Assembly: GCF_006007965.1 (NCBI RefSeq)
Contig: NZ_CP040748.1
Coordinates: 1,674,001 to 1,738,000, forward strand
From: Nocardioides jishulii
Lineage (GTDB): Bacteria; Actinomycetota; Actinomycetes; Propionibacteriales; Nocardioidaceae
Length of the DNA stretch: 64,000 nucleotides
Direction: 5' to 3'
The translations under genes and the position numbers were made by a program. Shown here piece after piece: positions 60,908 to 64,000 of the stretch. Every line of letters begins with the position of its first letter. The stretch's first letter is position 1. The notes beneath the pieces were generated by a model. It had not been told where the DNA came from, ran no database searches, and worked only from the letters and a program-made list of their open reading frames with translations.

Positions 60908-61836
60908 GGCGTGATCTCCCGTCCGGTCAGCTCGAGGAAGACGTCCTCGAGGGTGCGCTGGCCGAGCGTCAGCGAGACGGGGAGCACCTCGTGGTGCTCG
61001 TACCAGCGCGCGACCGCCGCGAGGGTGGCACCGTCGGCGGGGCTGGAGACGTGGACGGCGTCGTCGAGCAGCGTGACCTCCAGCTGGTCGCCCAGGATCC
61101 CTGACAGCTCGTCGTGGGCGTGGGCGCTCAGCACGGGCAGCACCATGCGCAACGTCGCCTCTTTGCGCGAGCTGGTCAGCTCGCGCGGCGTCCCGGAGGC
61201 GATGACACGACCGTGGTCGATGATGTGCACCAGGTCGCTGAGCCGCTCGGCCTCGTCCATGTGGTGGGTGGTGAGCACGACGGTCACGCCGTCGGCGCGG
61301 AGCTCCTCGAGCAGCTCCCAGGTCGTACGCCGCGCCATCGGGTCCATGCCGGCGGTCGGTTCGTCGACGAAGACGAGCTCCGGACGACCCACCAGCGCCA
61401 TCGCGAGCCCGAGGCGTTGCTGCTGGCCCCCGGAGAGACGGCGGTAGGGGGTGCTTCCGCAGTCACCCAGACCCAGGCGCTCGTAGAGCATCCCGGTGTC
61501 GAGCGGGTGGGAGTGCAGACGCGCCACGTGGTCGAGCATCTCCTTGGCGCGGACTCCGCTCCAGGCGCCTCCGGACTGCAGCATCACACCGATGCGGGGG
61601 AGGAGCGCCCGCCTGTCGCGCTGGGGGTCGAGGCCGAGCACGCGCACCGACCCGCCCTGCGGCTTGCGGTAGCCCTCGCAGGTCTCCAGCGTCGTGGTCT
61701 TCCCCGCGCCGTTGGGGCCGAGCACCGCGGTGATGGTGCCCCGGGCGACCTCGAACGACAGGCGGTCGACGGCAACCTTGTCGCCGTACCTCATGACGAG
61801 CTCGTCGACGACGACGGCGGGTTCTGCTGGGGGCAC
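60904..61836 (-). CDS. ABC transporter ATP-binding protein (ABC-2 exporter)
   Basis: 310 aa. Walker A LGPNGAGKTTT near residues 40-50, signature RLSGGQQQRLGLAMAL near 138-153, Walker B LVFVDEPTAGMDP near 158-170, H-loop LTTHHMDEAE near 193. A C-terminal DUF4162-like region follows. GTG start with TAGACT 6 bases upstream. First of ATPase-permease-ctaA; divergent from sufR by 230 bases. Confidence 0.94.
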   Translation of the reverse strand: MPPAEPAVVVDELVMRYGDKVAVDRLSFEVARGTITAVLGPNGAGKTTTLETCEGYRKPQGGSVRVLGLDPQRDRRALLPRIGVMLQSGGAWSGVRAKEMLDHVARLHSHPLDTGMLYERLGLGDCGSTPYRRLSGGQQQRLGLAMALVGRPELVFVDEPTAGMDPMARRTTWELLEELRADGVTVVLTTHHMDEAERLSDLVHIIDHGRVIASGTPRELTSSRKEATLRMVLPVLSAHAHDELSGILGDQLEVTLLDDAVHVSSPADGATLAAVARWYEHHEVLPVSLTLGQRTLEDVFLELTGREITP

Positions 61837-61842
61837 CGCATC

Positions 61843-61848
61843 AGTCTA
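61843..61848 (-). promoter_or_regulatory. probable -10 element for the leaderless ABC ATPase gene
   Basis: TAGACT on the minus strand, 6 bases before the GTG at 61836. Confidence 0.5.
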
Positions 61849-62016
61849 GGGAGCCGACCCACCCCGGACCCCGCGGGGGCGTGGCCCTGGCGTCACGGCA
61901 GGGAGGAAGGACGGGAGCAACCCAGAGGTACCCCCGGGGGAGCTGCCGCTGGGTCGCACGGGCGTCGAGACTCCGCTCACACCCCACGCCGTGCGGGCCG
62001 CCACCGCCCGCCGAAC

Positions 62017-62030
62017 TAAGGATCGCCTTA
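62017..62030. promoter_or_regulatory. inverted repeat resembling a DtxR/IdeR iron box
   Basis: TAAGG-ATCG-CCTTA is a perfect 5-4-5 inverted repeat, 36 bases before the sufR GTG. It recalls half of the iron-box consensus but is shorter than the 19-base site, so iron control is only suggested. Confidence 0.35.
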
Positions 62031-62048
62031 CTTGAAGCACCCCGGCAA

Positions 62049-62054
62049 TAAGAT
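62049..62054 (+). promoter_or_regulatory. probable -10 element of the suf operon
   Basis: TAAGAT, 12 bases before the sufR GTG and just left of the CACAA-N5-TTGTG site. Suggests a transcript with a leader of only a few bases. Confidence 0.5.
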
Positions 62055-62069
62055 CACAATTGCGTTGTG
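62055..62069 (+). promoter_or_regulatory. probable SufR operator overlapping the sufR start codon
   Basis: CACAA-TTGCG-TTGTG is a perfect inverted repeat (5-5-5) directly after the -10. Its right arm contains the GTG start codon. The spacing resembles the ACACT-N5-TGTGA site reported for the M. tuberculosis SufR, so autoregulation is likely. Confidence 0.55.
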
Positions 62070-62744
62070 GAATTCGATCGGACGTCCGTTGCGCCTGCTG
62101 GCGACGCGTCCACCCGTGGGCGCGTGGCCCGCTCCATCCTGGAGAACGGCCCCTCCACCGCCGCTGAGCTGGCCGAGCGGCTCCAGCTCACGCCCGCCGC
62201 CGTACGCCGCCATCTCGACCTGCTCCTGGGCGAGGGGGTCGTGGAGGGTCGCGAGCAGAAGGTCTACGGGCACCGCGGCCGCGGTCGTCCCGCCAAGGTC
62301 TTCGCGCTCACCGACACCGGCCGTGACAAGTTCGACCAGGGCTACGACGACCTCGCCGCCCAGGCGCTCCGTTTCCTCAAGGAGACGGCAGGTGACGACG
62401 CGGTGATGGAATTCGCGAGGCAGCGCGCAGCGTTCATCGAACGTGACTTCGCCACGTTCATCGAGCAGGAGCCCGACCTGAGCCCTGCCGAGGTCCTCGC
62501 CAAGGTCTTCACGGCCGAGGGCTACGCCGCCAGTGTCCGGGCCCTGCCCGGTGCCGGAGTGGTGGACCAGCTCTGCCAGCAGCACTGCCCGGTGTCCCAC
62601 GTGGCGAACGAGTTCCCGCAGCTGTGCGAGGCCGAGACCGAGGCGATCAGCCGGGTCGTCGGCACACACGTCCAGAGGTTGGCCACCATCGCCCACGGCG
62701 ACGGCGTCTGCACCACTTGCATCCCGAAGAACAAGGAAGGCTGA
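62067..62744 (+). CDS. sufR: SufR-type Fe-S transcriptional repressor
   Basis: 225 aa. Winged HTH at residues 18-75 with TAAELAERLQLTPAAVRRHLDLL, then the wing HRGRGRPAKVF. The C-terminal half holds cysteines C170, C174 and C187 (LCQQHCP and QLCEAE) and C215/C218 (CTTC), fit to carry a [4Fe-4S] cluster that senses Fe-S status. GTG start; 3 bases separate its stop from sufB, so it heads the suf operon it should repress. Confidence 0.93.
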   Translation: MEFDRTSVAPAGDASTRGRVARSILENGPSTAAELAERLQLTPAAVRRHLDLLLGEGVVEGREQKVYGHRGRGRPAKVFALTDTGRDKFDQGYDDLAAQALRFLKETAGDDAVMEFARQRAAFIERDFATFIEQEPDLSPAEVLAKVFTAEGYAASVRALPGAGVVDQLCQQHCPVSHVANEFPQLCEAETEAISRVVGTHVQRLATIAHGDGVCTTCIPKNKEG

Positions 62745-62747
62745 ACC

Positions 62748-64000
62748 ATGACCTCCATCGAGGAGCTGAACCCCGAGCTGAAGGGCATCGGCCGCTACGA
62801 CTTCGGCTGGGCCGACGCGAACGACGCCGGTGCGACCGCGAAGCGTGGTCTCAACGAGGACGTCGTCCGCGACATCTCGGGCAAGAAGTCCGAGCCCCAG
62901 TGGATGCTCGACATGCGCCTGAAGGGCCTGAAGCTCTTCCACCGCAAGCCCATGCCGACCTGGGGTTCCGACCTCGGCGGCATCGACTTCGACAACATCA
63001 AGTACTTCGTGCGGTCGTCGGAGAAGCAGGCCCAGTCGTGGGAGGACCTCCCCGAGGACATCAAGAACACCTACGACAAGCTCGGCATCCCTGAGGCGGA
63101 GAAGCAGCGCCTGGTCGCCGGCGTCGCGGCGCAGTACGAGTCCGAGGTCGTCTACCACTCGATCCGTGAGGACCTCGAGGAGAAGGGCGTCATCTTCGTC
63201 GACACCGACACTGCGCTGAGGGAGCACGAGGAGCTCTTCCGCGAGTACTTCGGCACCGTCATCCCGACCGGCGACAACAAGTTCTCTGCCCTCAACACCT
63301 CGGTGTGGTCCGGCGGCTCGTTCATCTACGTGCCCAAGGGCGTCCACGTGGACATCCCGCTCCAGGCCTACTTCCGCATCAACACCGAGAACATGGGCCA
63401 GTTCGAGCGCACGCTGATCATCGTCGACGAGGACGCCTACGTGCACTACGTCGAGGGCTGCACCGCGCCGATCTACTCGTCGGACTCGCTGCACTCCGCG
63501 GTCGTCGAGATCATCGTCAAGAAGGGTGGGCGCTGCCGCTACACGACCATCCAGAACTGGTCCAACAACGTCTACAACCTCGTCACCAAGCGCGCGGTCT
63601 GCGAGGCCGGCGCGACGATGGAATGGGTCGACGGCAACATCGGCTCCAAGGTCACCATGAAGTACCCGGCCGTCTACCTGATGGGGGAGCACGCCAAGGG
63701 CGAGACGCTCTCGATCGCCTTCGCGGGCGAGGGCCAGCACCAGGACGCCGGCGCCAAGATGGTGCACGCCGCCCCCCACACCTCGTCCTCGATCCTGTCG
63801 AAGTCGGTGGCCCGCGGCGGTGGTCGTACGTCCTACCGCGGCCTCATCCAGGTCAACGAGGGTGCCTACGGCTCCAAGTCCAACGTGCTGTGCGACGCGC
63901 TGCTCGTCGACCAGATCAGCCGCTCGGACACCTACCCCTACGTCGACATCCGCGAGGACGACGTCTCCATGGGTCACGAGGCCAGCGTCTCGAAGGTCAG
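62748..64000 (+). CDS. sufB: Fe-S cluster assembly protein SufB (3' end outside the window)
   Basis: Scaffold subunit of the SUF Fe-S assembly complex. 417 codons are present of an expected 470-480. Visible: N-terminal [26 protein letters not shown] near 35-51, [10 protein letters not shown] near 65, the beta-helix core from about 150, [11 protein letters not shown] near 240, and [18 protein letters not shown] near 370-387. No intein is seen within this part, unlike the M. tuberculosis SufB, though the window ends before the protein does. Reading frame runs off the edge without a stop. Confidence 0.97.
   Translation, partial: MTSIEELNPELKGIGRYDFGWADANDAGATAKRGLNEDVVRDISGKKSEPQWMLDMRLKGLKLFHRKPMPTWGSDLGGIDFDNIKYFVRSSEKQAQSWEDLPEDIKNTYDKLGIPEAEKQRLVAGVAAQYESEVVYHSIREDLEEKGVIFVDTDTALREHEELFREYFGTVIPTGDNKFSALNTSVWSGGSFIYVPKGVHVDIPLQAYFRINTENMGQFERTLIIVDEDAYVHYVEGCTAPIYSSDSLHSAVVEIIVKKGGRCRYTTIQNWSNNVYNLVTKRAVCEAGATMEWVDGNIGSKVTMKYPAVYLMGEHAKGETLSIAFAGEGQHQDAGAKMVHAAPHTSSSILSKSVARGGGRTSYRGLIQVNEGAYGSKSNVLCDALLVDQISRSDTYPYVDIREDDVSMGHEASVSKV

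Noticed and set aside
59261..61447. 728-codon plus-strand frame across ctaA and the ABC genes
   Set aside because: Shadow of three recognisable minus-strand genes; no domain seen.

Overview
The window is a GC-rich (roughly 70%) stretch of chromosome from an actinobacterium. WhiA, RbpA, OpcA, a conservon (CvnABCD), SufR beside sufB, many GTG starts and a mycobacterial-type LexA box all point that way. Gene order resembles two blocks known from Mycobacterium tuberculosis (rarA-alaS-ruvX-mltG-aroE...aroC-aroK-aroB-aroQ-efp-nusB, and uvrC-rapZ-yvcK-whiA-gap-pgk-tpiA-secG...pgl-opcA-zwf-tal-tkt-ctaB...ctaA-ABC-sufR-sufB). Several small families suggest Nocardioidaceae (Nocardioides or a relative), which is an inference. 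About 60 protein genes are supported. I saw no tRNA, rRNA, CRISPR array, insertion sequence or prophage.

Layout. 1-3335: end of an oligopeptide ABC importer operon (permease and two ATPases). 3348-15928: rarA, two small membrane-associated proteins, then alaS, ruvX, mltG, aroE, a prepilin peptidase, aroC, aroK, aroB, aroQ, efp and nusB, closed by a perfect hairpin. aroE carries an apparent 1-base deletion. 16017-19569: TetR regulator, AlkA-like glycosylase, phospholipase D-type synthase and an orphan DUF742 gene. 19715-24292 (minus strand): a conservon signalling operon. 24554-28190: uvrB, a VOC protein and a thioredoxin-reductase-fold ferredoxin reductase with a CRP-like site. 28361-33312: a glycosyltransferase, methyltransferase, alpha/alpha-barrel protein, methyltransferase and esterase cassette of unknown product. 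33346-35876: thioredoxin-rhodanese fusion, an isolated Tat-exported protein, and an MBL hydrolase.

36025-44833: uvrA (SOS box), two tandem Rieske lipoproteins, uvrC, rapZ, yvcK and whiA. 44931-48645: gap, pgk, tpiA, secG and rbpA. 48750-56816 (minus strand): tkt, tal, pgi, zwf, opcA and pgl, mostly with 4-base overlaps, giving the oxidative and non-oxidative pentose phosphate pathway beside lower glycolysis. 56926-61836: heme O synthase, an L,D-transpeptidase, heme A synthase and a two-gene ABC exporter. 62067 to the end: sufR and the start of the suf Fe-S assembly operon (sufB, truncated by the window edge).

Themes worth attention are the probable aroE frameshift, two tandem duplications that each span a stop codon, a recurring -10-like hexamer 6-8 bases before start codons (probable leaderless transcripts), direct repeats in the promoter of the thioredoxin-rhodanese gene, and the uncharacterised 28-33 kb cassette. 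Nothing looks like a wholly new defence or mobile system; most of the window is conserved housekeeping.
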